64,000 bases of DNA, from the NCBI RefSeq assembly GCF_018687755.1, contig NZ_CP061305.1:867099-931098 (forward strand), given 5' to 3'. The position numbers and the translations under genes are program-made. Of the stretch, positions 51,614 to 60,201 are shown in pieces; positions within the stretch are counted from its first letter, which is position 1, and every line of letters begins with the position of its first letter. The notes under the pieces are model-generated. The model did no database searches. It saw only the letters and a program-made list of their open reading frames with translations, and was not told the DNA's origin. Origin of the DNA: Polynucleobacter sp. JS-Mosq-20-D10. GTDB taxonomy: Bacteria > Pseudomonadota > Gammaproteobacteria > Burkholderiales > Burkholderiaceae.

Positions 51614-52771
51614 ATGACACCTTCAGTGCGCTGGGCCTTCGGGTCCTTTTTCTTTTTGTATTTCGCTTATGTTGGTTTAGTTTCTCCATACGCTAGCCTC
51701 TTTTTTCTAGATCGTGGTTTTAGCGTTATTGAGATTGCGATCTTAATGTCTATGCTGCAAATTACACGAATAGTGGGACCGTTCTCTTGGGGGTGGTTGT
51801 CGGACTACCTATCGGATCGCATCGGCATCATTCGCTTTTGCGCTTGCTTTGCGGCAGTTACTTTCTTAAGTATCTTTTTTCTCAATAGCTACATTGCTTT
51901 TTTTATTTGGATGTTTGTGCTGCACACCATCCTCAGTAGCTTGATGCCATTGGGTGAGTCGGCCACCGTACATGCTTTATTTAAAGACAATTCATTTGAT
52001 AAGCGTTACGGTCGTTTGCGTTTATGGGGCTCAATTGGTTTTATTGCCATGGTCTTATTTGCGGGTGAATTATTTCAGCGCAAGGGCATCGAGCTTTACC
52101 CTATTGTGGGCGCGGTGATTTTGGCCTTCTTGGCGCTGGTCACCTTTCGCTTGCATGAGCCCAAGATGGAGCGTCGTAAGATGGTTAAGGGTGAACTGCT
52201 GATTGTTCTGTTTAATCCGGATGTGCGCTGGTTCTTGCTCTCAGGATTTTTTATGATCTTTGCGCATGCTGCTTTGTATGTGTTCTATTCGCTCTACCTC
52301 GCTGATTTAGGTTACGATAAATTCCAGATTGGTTTGTTTTGGGCCTTAGGCGTCGCAGCTGAAGTGTTCTTCTTTTACTTCCAAAGCAAGGTACTAAGTC
52401 GCTTAGATGCCGAAGTTGTTTTGCAAATCGCTTTTGGTATTGGCGTGTTTCGATTTATCTTGATGGCCTTCTTCCCGCTAACTTGGGTTCTGATTCTGGC
52501 TCAGCTCATGCACGCCGGTACTTTTGGCGCACACCACAGTGCGGCTACAAAACTATTGCAACGCTGGTTTACTGGCTCATTACAAGCACGAGGACAGGCT
52601 TTAATGGCAACCGTGTCTTATGGCTTAGGCGGAACGCTGGGTGGTTTACTTGCTGGTTGGTTATGGGATGCTACTGAGCCCCGCAATGTATTTGTGATGG
52701 CGGCTTTAGCCTGTGGTCTAGGAGGCATGGCGATTGGCAAATTGCGCCCTCGCCACTACCCCCCTAGGTAA
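51614..52771 (+). CDS. MFS transporter, HCAT / 3-phenylpropionate permease-like
   Basis: A 385-residue carrier with about 12 hydrophobic segments. The loop motif GWLSDYLSDRIG lies near residues 58-69, and LMPLGESATVHALF with KRYGRLRLWGSIGF is the MFS_1-like group pattern. The middle loop HEPKMERRKMVKG separates the two halves. The substrate is unknown, possibly a monocarboxylate or nucleoside. It starts 33 bases after aroC. Confidence 0.85.
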   Translation: MTPSVRWAFGSFFFLYFAYVGLVSPYASLFFLDRGFSVIEIAILMSMLQITRIVGPFSWGWLSDYLSDRIGIIRFCACFAAVTFLSIFFLNSYIAFFIWMFVLHTILSSLMPLGESATVHALFKDNSFDKRYGRLRLWGSIGFIAMVLFAGELFQRKGIELYPIVGAVILAFLALVTFRLHEPKMERRKMVKGELLIVLFNPDVRWFLLSGFFMIFAHAALYVFYSLYLADLGYDKFQIGLFWALGVAAEVFFFYFQSKVLSRLDAEVVLQIAFGIGVFRFILMAFFPLTWVLILAQLMHAGTFGAHHSAATKLLQRWFTGSLQARGQALMATVSYGLGGTLGGLLAGWLWDATEPRNVFVMAALACGLGGMAIGKLRPRHYPPR

Positions 52772-52786
52772 CTGAATCAGCAATCT

Positions 52787-54457
52787 TTACATTGATCCAT
52801 AGTTTGGACCACCACCACCTTCAGGGGTTATCCAAACAATATTTTGACTTGGATCCTTGATGTCACAAGTCTTGCAATGCACACAGTTTTGCGAATTAAT
52901 TTGCAACTGCGGCTGCCCCTCTTTTTCTACATACTCATACACGCCAGCAGGGCAGTAGCGTTGCTCTGGACCTGCGTAGGTTTTGAGATTGAAGTTCACT
53001 GGTACCGATGCATCTTTTAAGGTGAGGTGGACGGGTTGATTCTCAGCATGATTGGTATTGGAGATAAATACCGATGAAAGGCGATCAAAAGTGATCTTGC
53101 CATCCGGTTTTGGATAGTCAATTGCTTGGTGCTGGGCTGCTGGTTCTAGGCATTCATGGTCTGCATGCTTTAAGTGAATGGTCCAGGGCATATTGCCACC
53201 CAAAAGTTTTTGCTCAAGGCCCACCATGAGAGTGCCAAGGTAGAGCCCTTTAGACATCCACGGTTTAAAGTTGCGCGCTTGATTTAGCTCAGTATGCAGC
53301 CAGCTATTTTTAAAGGTGCTTGGATATGCGGCCAAGACATCAGCCGAGCGATTTTCAGCAAGTGCAGCAACTGCAGCGTGTGCAGCCAGCATCCCGGTCT
53401 TGATGGCAGCATGACTTCCTTTGATGCGTGAGGCATTTAAGAATCCAGCATCACAACCAATCAGTGCACCGCCGGGAAAAACTGTTTTAGGCAAGCTGTT
53501 TAAGCCACCCGCTGTCAGTGCTCGTGCACCGTAAGCCAAGCGCTTACCGCCCTCAAAGGTCTCACGAATCTTCGGATGCAACTTATAACGTTGAAACTCC
53601 TCAAACGGCGAGAGGTACGGGTTCTTATAAGAAAGACCAACAACCAAACCAACGGCAACCTTGTTATCACCCAGGTGATACAGGAAGGAGCCCCCATAGG
53701 TATCACTCTCTAACGGCCAACCTGCAGTATGAATCACCAAACCAGGCTTAGACTTGGAGGGCTCGACCTCCCATAATTCTTTAATGCCAATGCCATAGCT
53801 TTGGGGATCGGCATCTTTGTCCAACCCAAACTTGGCAATTAGTTGTTTGCCTAAATGTCCACGCGAACCTTCGGCGAATAGGGTGTACTTGGCACGCAAT
53901 TCCATGCCAAGCTGAAATTGATCGGTGGGTTGACCTGCTTTATCCAAACCCATCGAGCCAGTGATCACGCCACAAACAGCGCCATGCTCGTTATAGAGAA
54001 TTTCTGCAGCAGGAAAGCCTGGAAAGATTTCTACGCCCAGGTTCTCAGCCTGTTGACCTAGCCAGCGAGTGACATTAGCCAAACTGACAATATAGTTGCC
54101 TTCATTTTTAAAGCAATGGGGCAGCATCCAATTGGGAACTTGAAATGAGCTCTCTTTGGTTAGAAATAAAAACTGATCTTGGCTTACTTCGGTATCCAGT
54201 GGTGCGCCTAGCTCTTTCCAGTTGGGGAAGAGTTCAGTTAATGCCTTAGGGTCCATGACGGCGCCAGACAAGATGTGTGCGCCGATTTCAGATCCTTTTT
54301 CAAGAACGCAGACACTAATTTCCTTGCCAGATTCATTGGCTAGCTGTTTGGCTTTAATGGCTGCGGACAAGCCTGCAGGACCACCCCCCACGATAACGAG
54401 GTCATAGTCCATGGATTCTCTGGGTCCAAACTGTTCGAGTAATTCCTGGGCAGTCAT
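52787..54457 (-). CDS. etfD: Electron-transfer flavoprotein:ubiquinone oxidoreductase (ETF-QO)
   Basis: A 556-residue membrane-associated flavoprotein. The FAD fold begins DLVIVGGGPAGLSAAIKAK (about residues 19-37), followed by VCVLEKGSEIGAHILSGAV. The quinone-binding and catalytic segments include AYGARALTAGGLNSLPKTVFPGGALIGCDAGF. At the C-terminus a 4Fe-4S site is formed by YCPAGVYEY and NCVHCKTCDIKDPSQNI. It feeds electrons from ETF, reduced in fatty-acid and amino-acid catabolism, into ubiquinol at the inner membrane. Confidence 0.95.
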   Translation of the reverse strand: MTAQELLEQFGPRESMDYDLVIVGGGPAGLSAAIKAKQLANESGKEISVCVLEKGSEIGAHILSGAVMDPKALTELFPNWKELGAPLDTEVSQDQFLFLTKESSFQVPNWMLPHCFKNEGNYIVSLANVTRWLGQQAENLGVEIFPGFPAAEILYNEHGAVCGVITGSMGLDKAGQPTDQFQLGMELRAKYTLFAEGSRGHLGKQLIAKFGLDKDADPQSYGIGIKELWEVEPSKSKPGLVIHTAGWPLESDTYGGSFLYHLGDNKVAVGLVVGLSYKNPYLSPFEEFQRYKLHPKIRETFEGGKRLAYGARALTAGGLNSLPKTVFPGGALIGCDAGFLNASRIKGSHAAIKTGMLAAHAAVAALAENRSADVLAAYPSTFKNSWLHTELNQARNFKPWMSKGLYLGTLMVGLEQKLLGGNMPWTIHLKHADHECLEPAAQHQAIDYPKPDGKITFDRLSSVFISNTNHAENQPVHLTLKDASVPVNFNLKTYAGPEQRYCPAGVYEYVEKEGQPQLQINSQNCVHCKTCDIKDPSQNIVWITPEGGGGPNYGSM

Positions 54458-54669
54458 TTCATTTCTCCGACATTACTTATCAATAGGGCGCATTAGGCAT
54501 TGTGGCTCTTTGGTATTTTGAGCATTTCTGCCACCTTTGAAGCACTAAGCTATACCTATAGTTTAGTTCCAAGCCATAAAAACCAAGTTAGCGCCCAATG
54601 CTAATAGGCTGAGAGGTCTAAGGCGTTATGATTACTTTTTTACCTTTTTGGCAATATTAGGACGAATTT

Positions 54670-55368
54670 ATGAATAAAACTTACCCATCTGCTGTCGATG
54701 CCTTGCGGGATATCTTGAAAGATGGCCAAAAACTGGCTGTTGGTGGTTTTGGTTTGTGCGGCATTCCAGAGGCGCTGATTGCCGCAGTCAAGGATTTGGG
54801 TGCGCAGAATTTAACAGCAATTGCCAATAACGCGGGTGTAGATGGCTTTGGTTTAGGTCTATTGCTGAATTCAAGACAAGTAAAAAGGATGGTTGCATCC
54901 TACGTAGGTGAGAACAAAGAATTTGAGCGCCAGTTTTTGGCTGGTGAGCTTGAGTTGGAATTTACTCCGCAAGGAACTTTAGCAGAAAAGTTACGTGCTG
55001 GCGGTTGCGGCATTCCTGCTTTTTATACCAAAACAGGTGTGGGTACTTTAGTTGCTGAGGGCAAAGAAGAAAAAGAGTTTGATGGTGAGCGCTACATCAT
55101 GGAGCGTGCAATCGTTTCTGACATCTCACTTGTGAAAGCGTGGAAGGCAGATAAATCCGGTAATTTAATTTATCGCTATACCGCCCGTAACTTTAATCCT
55201 ATGGTTGCAATGGCTGGCAAGATCACGGTTGCTGAAGTCGAAGAGATTGTGGAGAACGGTGAATTAGATCCCGATCAGATTCATACACCAGGTATTTATG
55301 TGCATCGCTTGGTGCTGAACACTTCGCCTGAGAAGCGTATTGAGCAACGCACGTTGTCTGCCGCTTAA
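54670..55368 (+). CDS. scoA: 3-oxoacid CoA-transferase subunit A
   Basis: A 232-residue protein with the subunit-A glycine motif VGGFGLCGIPEALI (about residues 24-37), TAIANNAGVDGFGLGLLL, and the C-terminal PGIYVHRLVLNTSPEKRIEQRT. With subunit B it transfers CoA between succinyl-CoA and acetoacetate or a related acid. It begins after a 212-base gap from the divergent ETF-QO gene and is followed 50 bases later by subunit B. Confidence 0.92.
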   Translation: MNKTYPSAVDALRDILKDGQKLAVGGFGLCGIPEALIAAVKDLGAQNLTAIANNAGVDGFGLGLLLNSRQVKRMVASYVGENKEFERQFLAGELELEFTPQGTLAEKLRAGGCGIPAFYTKTGVGTLVAEGKEEKEFDGERYIMERAIVSDISLVKAWKADKSGNLIYRYTARNFNPMVAMAGKITVAEVEEIVENGELDPDQIHTPGIYVHRLVLNTSPEKRIEQRTLSAA

Positions 55369-55418
55369 TACCTATAGACGCCATACAAAAACAGAACAGA
55401 ATATTTAGGAAGATCGAC

Positions 55419-56069
55419 ATGCCTTGGAATAGAGATGAAATGGCAGCACGTGCTGCTAAAGAACTAAAGGATGGTTATTACGTCAATTTAGGTATTGGTA
55501 TGCCAACCTTGGTAGCCAATCATGTACCGGAGGGCATGGAAGTGTGGCTCCAGTCTGAGAATGGTTTATTGGGTATCGGCCCGTTTCCAACCGAAAAAAC
55601 GATTGATGCGGATTTAATTAATGCGGGCAAGCAAACAATTACTACTTTGCCTGGTTCCTCCATTTTTTCTTCTGCAGATTCCTTCGGAATGATTCGTGGT
55701 GGAAAAATTAATATCGCGATTTTGGGTGCGATGCAAGTAAGTGAGTATGGCGACTTAGCGAACTGGATGATCCCTGGCAAGATGGTGAAGGGTATGGGCG
55801 GCGCCATGGACTTGGTTGCTGGCGTAAAGCATGTGGTTGTCTTGATGGAGCACGTTGCTAAGAAAAAAGACGGCACCGAAGAAATCAAGATTCTGCCTAA
55901 GTGCACTTTGCCATTAACTGGGGTGGGTGTTATTAGCCGCATCATTACTGACCTTTGCGTGCTCGATATCACTCCAAAGGGTTTGAAGTTGGTGGAGTTA
56001 GCTCCTGGCGTCACTAAGGAAGAGGTCATATCCAAAACAGGCGCCCCTATAGACGTCGCAGGTTTCTAA
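55419..56069 (+). CDS. scoB: 3-oxoacid CoA-transferase subunit B
   Basis: A 216-residue protein with the subunit-B active-site segment WLQSENGLLGIGPFP; the Glu forms the CoA thioester. GGKINIAILGAMQVSEYGDLANWMIPG and MDLVAGVKHVVVLMEH follow. It is the catalytic half of the enzyme. A terminator hairpin follows after 23 bases. The antisense open frame on the opposite strand is a shadow. Confidence 0.94.
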   Translation: MPWNRDEMAARAAKELKDGYYVNLGIGMPTLVANHVPEGMEVWLQSENGLLGIGPFPTEKTIDADLINAGKQTITTLPGSSIFSSADSFGMIRGGKINIAILGAMQVSEYGDLANWMIPGKMVKGMGGAMDLVAGVKHVVVLMEHVAKKKDGTEEIKILPKCTLPLTGVGVISRIITDLCVLDITPKGLKLVELAPGVTKEEVISKTGAPIDVAGF

Positions 56070-56092
56070 CCTTTTTTGATAGATAGTGAAAT

Positions 56093-56119
56093 AATGGGGT
56101 CGATGACCCCATTTTCTTT
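56093..56119 (+). terminator. Intrinsic terminator of the scoAB operon
   Basis: AATGGGGTC pairs with GACCCCATT around GAT, then TTCTTTT. It lies 23 bases after scoB. Confidence 0.85.
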
Positions 56120-56134
56120 TGTAAAGATACCCTT

Positions 56135-57955
56135 ATGAGCGTTGTAGATCATTCACTTCACGCACACAAGCAGGGTGATGCTAAGCATACCCATAGTAAG
56201 GAAGTCTCTAACCAAAATCTCTTGCTGATCGCCTTGGTGCTCACACTCGGTTTTTCAGGGGTTGAGGGTGCCGCTGCTTACTTTGCGAATTCTTTAGCGC
56301 TGATATCGGATGCTGGTCATATGGTGACTGATGCTGCTGCGCTAGGTCTGGCCTTGTTGGCGCAAATCATCTCTCGTCGTCCGCCATCATCCAAACATTC
56401 GTTTGGATTTGGAAGAGCTGAGGCCTTGGCAGCTTTTGTCAATAGCATTGCGATGCTGGCCTTAGTTGCATGGATTATGTTTGAGGCAATTAGTCGATTC
56501 TATGACCCGCATAAGGTGGATGGCTTAACTGTCACCATAGTGGCTGCCATTGGTCTGATCATGAATATTGTGGTGGCATGGGTGCTGTCGCGCGATAAAA
56601 AGAGCGTCAATACTCGCGCTGCCTTGGTTCATGTCATGGGTGACTTGCTAGGTTCCGTAGCCGCTCTGATTGCGGGTATTGTGATTCAGCTTACTGGATG
56701 GATGCCAATTGATGCCATCTTATCTATCTTGGTCTCTCTCTTAATTTTGAAGTCCACCATTTCCATTTTGAAGGAGTCCTATCACTTTCTTATGGAGGGA
56801 GTACCTCTACATATCGACTATCTACAAGTTGGCCAGGATTTAAAAAAGGTGCCTGGTGTTTTAGCGGTTCATGATCTGCATGTTTGGGAGATGACTCCCA
56901 GCTTCCCGGCACTGATTGGCCATATTGAAATTGAGCGCATGGATGAGTGGCCAGAAATTATGGCGCGTATCAACGCGATGTTGCTTAGCGAGCACGGCAT
57001 TGATCATGTAACGCTACAGCCAGAAGTTCCGGGCATGGCGGAAGAGCATGCGCGTGACGAACTCCTAAATGCTGAGATTCAAAAGCCGAACGTTACTCAT
57101 CATGGCGATACTTTTTATGTGACTTGTACCAGCCCCGATGGCCCGCATCGTATGGCTTACCACGCCTGGGGTAATCCTAATAATTCAAAGGTTCTAGTTT
57201 GTGTTCATGGTCTAACGCGCAGGGGAAGTGATTTCAAAACTCTGGCAGAGGCAATGAGTCAGGATTACTACGTCGTTTGTCCAGATGTAGTGGGCCGGGG
57301 TGATTCTGATCGACTTAAGAATCCTATGCTATACGCCGTTCCTCAATACGTCGCAGACATGGCAAGCTTGATTGGGCATCTCGGCGTTGCACAAGTTGAC
57401 TGGTTTGGAACCTCTATGGGTGGCTTGATTGGTATGGTCTATGCCGCAATGCCCAAGAATCCGATTCGCCGCATGTTGATTAATGATGTAGGTCCACGCA
57501 TTGAGCCTGAGGCCATCAAGCGCTTAGGTTCTTACGTCGGTCAACCTTTTAGCTTTTCTAATCGTGCAGACGCTCTGCAGCGTTTAAACGAAATCTGCGC
57601 ATCTTTTGGCAGTCATACTCCGCAAGAGTGGGAGATTTATAACGGTCCCATGCTCGTGCAAAAAGATGGGTTTTGGGTAATGCACTACGACCCTAATATT
57701 TCTGTGCCGTTTGCATCGGTCAATCCGATTATGGCAAAGGCGGGAGAGATGGCGATGTGGCATGCCTTCAAGCAAATCCATATCCCGATGTTGATCGTGC
57801 GTGGTGGTGAGTCAGATTTGCTTTCCGCTAAAACTGTAGCCGAGATGTGCAAGCTCAACCCCTACATTCGGAGTATTGAAATTCCGGAAGTTGGTCATGC
57901 CCCCGCCTTTGTAAAGTCAGAGCAAGTGGCTTTGGCAAAAGAATTCTTTAGTTAA
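56135..57955 (+). CDS. Fusion of a cation diffusion facilitator (zinc-type) transporter with an alpha/beta hydrolase
   Basis: One uninterrupted 606-residue frame. Residues about 1-23 are a His-rich start (HSLHAHKQGDAKHTHS). Residues 27-215 are a CDF domain with about six membrane helices and two metal motifs, DAGHMVTDAA (His62, Asp66) and LVHVMGDLLGS (HxxxD), followed by a C-terminal cytoplasmic CDF domain (VHDLHVWEMTP) to about residue 305. After a link near AEEHARDELLNAEIQK comes an alpha/beta hydrolase with VHGLTRRGSDF, VCPDVVGRGDSDR, the nucleophile elbow GTSMGG and a C-terminal VGHAP. CDF proteins export Zn, Co or Fe at the inner membrane. I do not know of this pairing in the family. Confidence 0.85.
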   Translation: MSVVDHSLHAHKQGDAKHTHSKEVSNQNLLLIALVLTLGFSGVEGAAAYFANSLALISDAGHMVTDAAALGLALLAQIISRRPPSSKHSFGFGRAEALAAFVNSIAMLALVAWIMFEAISRFYDPHKVDGLTVTIVAAIGLIMNIVVAWVLSRDKKSVNTRAALVHVMGDLLGSVAALIAGIVIQLTGWMPIDAILSILVSLLILKSTISILKESYHFLMEGVPLHIDYLQVGQDLKKVPGVLAVHDLHVWEMTPSFPALIGHIEIERMDEWPEIMARINAMLLSEHGIDHVTLQPEVPGMAEEHARDELLNAEIQKPNVTHHGDTFYVTCTSPDGPHRMAYHAWGNPNNSKVLVCVHGLTRRGSDFKTLAEAMSQDYYVVCPDVVGRGDSDRLKNPMLYAVPQYVADMASLIGHLGVAQVDWFGTSMGGLIGMVYAAMPKNPIRRMLINDVGPRIEPEAIKRLGSYVGQPFSFSNRADALQRLNEICASFGSHTPQEWEIYNGPMLVQKDGFWVMHYDPNISVPFASVNPIMAKAGEMAMWHAFKQIHIPMLIVRGGESDLLSAKTVAEMCKLNPYIRSIEIPEVGHAPAFVKSEQVALAKEFFS

Positions 57956-57970
57956 GGATTTCAGTAGTCC

Positions 57971-59992
57971 ATGTCAAATGCTTCTTCTGCATCTGAGAGC
58001 ATCAAAATTATTGATGGTTGGTATGGCGAGCCTTCTGAAAATCATGCTACTGGCGTTCTTAGCATACTGAAGCTGCTTCACTTAGATGAAGCAACGCTCA
58101 ATGCTGCACATAATATTGCCCGTACCCATGGCAAAGAATCCCTCATTAAGCTGATTGGCGATGAATCAGCCAAACTCCTGATTGGCTATCGCGGCCTGAG
58201 ACAGGCTCAAGCCAAGCTAGTGCGCAATGATGGCGGTCTGAGTATTTCTGGGCAAGAGGAAATGCTCAGAAAGATGTTGCTTGCTTTTGGTGATGACTTA
58301 CGGGTCGTTCTGATTTATCTTGCTTCACGCTTGCAAACGCTGCGTTGGATTACTCAAGAAAAAATCGAGATGCCAAAAGCTTGGGCGCAAGAGATTCTGA
58401 ATATTGATGCATCACTTGCTAATCGCCTCGGTATTTGGCAGATGAAATGGGAGATGGAGGACTTGGCATTTCGAGTTCTCTCGCCAGAAATCTACCGCAA
58501 CATCGCCTGGATGTTGGATGGCAAGCGTATTGAGCGCGAATCTTTTATTAATCAGATTGTTAGCAAGCTTAAAGAAGAATTAAATGTTGCCCGCATTGAA
58601 GGTGAGGTTCAGGGTCGCCCAAAGCACATCTACAGCATTTGGAAAAAGATGCAGGGCAAGTCATTAGACTTTGCCAATCTCTATGACGTCAGGGCGTTTA
58701 GAGTTTTAGTAGATGACGTTAAATCCTGTTACGCGATTTTAGGAATAGTGCATAACATCTGGCAGCCAGTCCCACGTGAATTTGATGACTACATTGCCAG
58801 GCCAAAACCAAACGGATATCAATCTTTGCATACCGTAGTGATGGATGAGCATGGCACCGCATTTGAGATTCAGGTGCGTACCAATGAAATGCATCAGCAG
58901 GCTGAGTACGGCTTGGCTGCCCACTGGCGCTACAAAGAAGGTGCCTATGTTGGCGCTGCAACGCCTCCAAAAAATAAAGCTCATGATTCAAATCTCAATC
59001 ATCAAACGGGCACCCATAGTGCGGCAGTTGCCTATGAGCGTCAAATTGCTTGGGCAAGACAGCTTATTTCCTGGAAGGAAGATGCTTGGGAACAACTCAA
59101 GCACCATGAGATCGATGACCATATTTATGTGCTTACTCCATTGGGAAAAGTAATTTCCTTGGAGAAGGGTTCATCGCCTATCGATTTTGCATACGCAGTT
59201 CATACCGACCTAGGTCACCGTTGTCGCGGTGCTCGTGTAGATGGCGCCATGGTGCCTTTAGATACGTCATTGCAGAATGGCCAAACGGTTGAAATCGTCG
59301 CTGTAAAACATGGCGGCCCCTCACGAGATTGGATTAGTCCTAGCCGCAATTACTTGCGCTCACAGCGTGCTCGCACACGTGTACGCGCTTGGTTTAATGC
59401 TTTGGATGATGAAGAGGCGGGCTCCAAGTCCACCGACACCAAGCTAGAGCAAAAGACAGAAGCGAAGGTAATTGCCCCAACCCCAGAAATTGTTCTTAAA
59501 CAAAGCACTCGCAAACAGGGTCAGGCAAGCGATGTTTTGGTCGTGGGGGTAGATTCATTGATGACCCAGTTGGCGCGGTGCTGCCGGCCGGTGCCACCCG
59601 ATGCAATTGCCGGTTTTGTGACCCAAGGTCGTGGCGTATCGATTCATCGACGCTCTTGCAAAACGTTTAGAGGTTTATTGGAGCGAGCCCCTGAGCGCGT
59701 TATCCAAACCGGCTGGAATGATTCTGGGCTCGAAGCAGCAGCCGTAAATGATCCTAAGCGTGTATTTCCTGCGGATTTAGCTGTAACCGGCCTCGATCGT
59801 CCTGAGCTGATGCGCGAGCTGTTTGAGATTCTGACAAGACAGGGTGTCCACGTGATTGATCTTCGCAAATCTGCCAAGCGAGGCCTAGCTCAAATACTGT
59901 TGACAGTAGAGATTAAAGACTCGGAAGCCTTGCGGCTTACCCAAAATGCGCTAGAAGAAGTCAAAGGGGTGACCCAAGTACGCCGCCGGTGA
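57971..59992 (+). CDS. relA: GTP pyrophosphokinase RelA
   Basis: A 673-residue ppGpp synthetase with lost hydrolase. The N-terminal HD-like region (about 40-170) has no HDVVED-type motif, so hydrolase activity is unlikely. The synthetase domain has RPKHIYSIWKKMQGKSLDFANLYDVRAFRVLV and the acidic signature PREFDDYIARPKPNGYQSLHT, of RelA (ExDD) type. TGS follows (HIYVLTPLGKVISLEKGSSPIDFAYAVH), then a zinc-finger-like CCRPVPPDAIAGFVTQGRGVSIHR and a C-terminal ACT domain. It is at the ribosome and makes the alarmone in amino-acid starvation. Confidence 0.92.
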   Translation: MSNASSASESIKIIDGWYGEPSENHATGVLSILKLLHLDEATLNAAHNIARTHGKESLIKLIGDESAKLLIGYRGLRQAQAKLVRNDGGLSISGQEEMLRKMLLAFGDDLRVVLIYLASRLQTLRWITQEKIEMPKAWAQEILNIDASLANRLGIWQMKWEMEDLAFRVLSPEIYRNIAWMLDGKRIERESFINQIVSKLKEELNVARIEGEVQGRPKHIYSIWKKMQGKSLDFANLYDVRAFRVLVDDVKSCYAILGIVHNIWQPVPREFDDYIARPKPNGYQSLHTVVMDEHGTAFEIQVRTNEMHQQAEYGLAAHWRYKEGAYVGAATPPKNKAHDSNLNHQTGTHSAAVAYERQIAWARQLISWKEDAWEQLKHHEIDDHIYVLTPLGKVISLEKGSSPIDFAYAVHTDLGHRCRGARVDGAMVPLDTSLQNGQTVEIVAVKHGGPSRDWISPSRNYLRSQRARTRVRAWFNALDDEEAGSKSTDTKLEQKTEAKVIAPTPEIVLKQSTRKQGQASDVLVVGVDSLMTQLARCCRPVPPDAIAGFVTQGRGVSIHRRSCKTFRGLLERAPERVIQTGWNDSGLEAAAVNDPKRVFPADLAVTGLDRPELMRELFEILTRQGVHVIDLRKSAKRGLAQILLTVEIKDSEALRLTQNALEEVKGVTQVRRR

Positions 59993-60011
59993 TAAACTCT
60001 ATGGCTTATAT

Positions 60012-60088
60012 AGGCTCGTAGCTCAGCTGGTTAGAGCACCACCTTGACATGGTGGGGGTCGTTGGTTCGAGTCCAATCGAGCCTACCA
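60012..60088 (+). tRNA. tRNA-Val (anticodon GAC)
   Basis: A complete cloverleaf of 77 bases: acceptor AGGCTCG/CGAGCCT, D arm GCTC-AGCTGGTTA-GAGC, anticodon stem CCACC/GGTGG with loop TTGACAT (anticodon GAC, Val), T arm TTGG-TTCGAGT-CCAA region, discriminator A and encoded CCA. It lies between relA and thrS. Confidence 0.97.
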
Positions 60089-60102
60089 ACGAATAAAGAC
60101 CC

Positions 60103-60143
60103 AAAAGTGCGCGGTTGCCCAAAAGCTCCCGCGCTTTCTTTTT
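60103..60143 (+). terminator. Intrinsic terminator after tRNA-Val
   Basis: GCGCGG (60109-60114) pairs with CCGCGC (60129-60134), extended by AAAAG/CTTT with a T bulge, then TTTCTTTTT. It lies 15 bases after the tRNA. The loop is 14 bases. Confidence 0.7.
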
Positions 60144-60201
60144 GGTGGATGTTGTGCAGTAAATCAGTCTTTTGGCTGAATCTTAATAAGATGGAGCGGT
60201 C

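Noticed and set aside
55520..56035. Long antisense open frame (171 codons) opposite scoB
   Set aside because: The plus-strand frame is a clear CoA-transferase; the antisense frame has no family features.
57971..59992. Bifunctional SpoT/Rel (synthetase plus hydrolase)
   Set aside because: No HDxxED-type hydrolase motif in the N-terminal region and the synthetase has the RelA-type EFDD signature.
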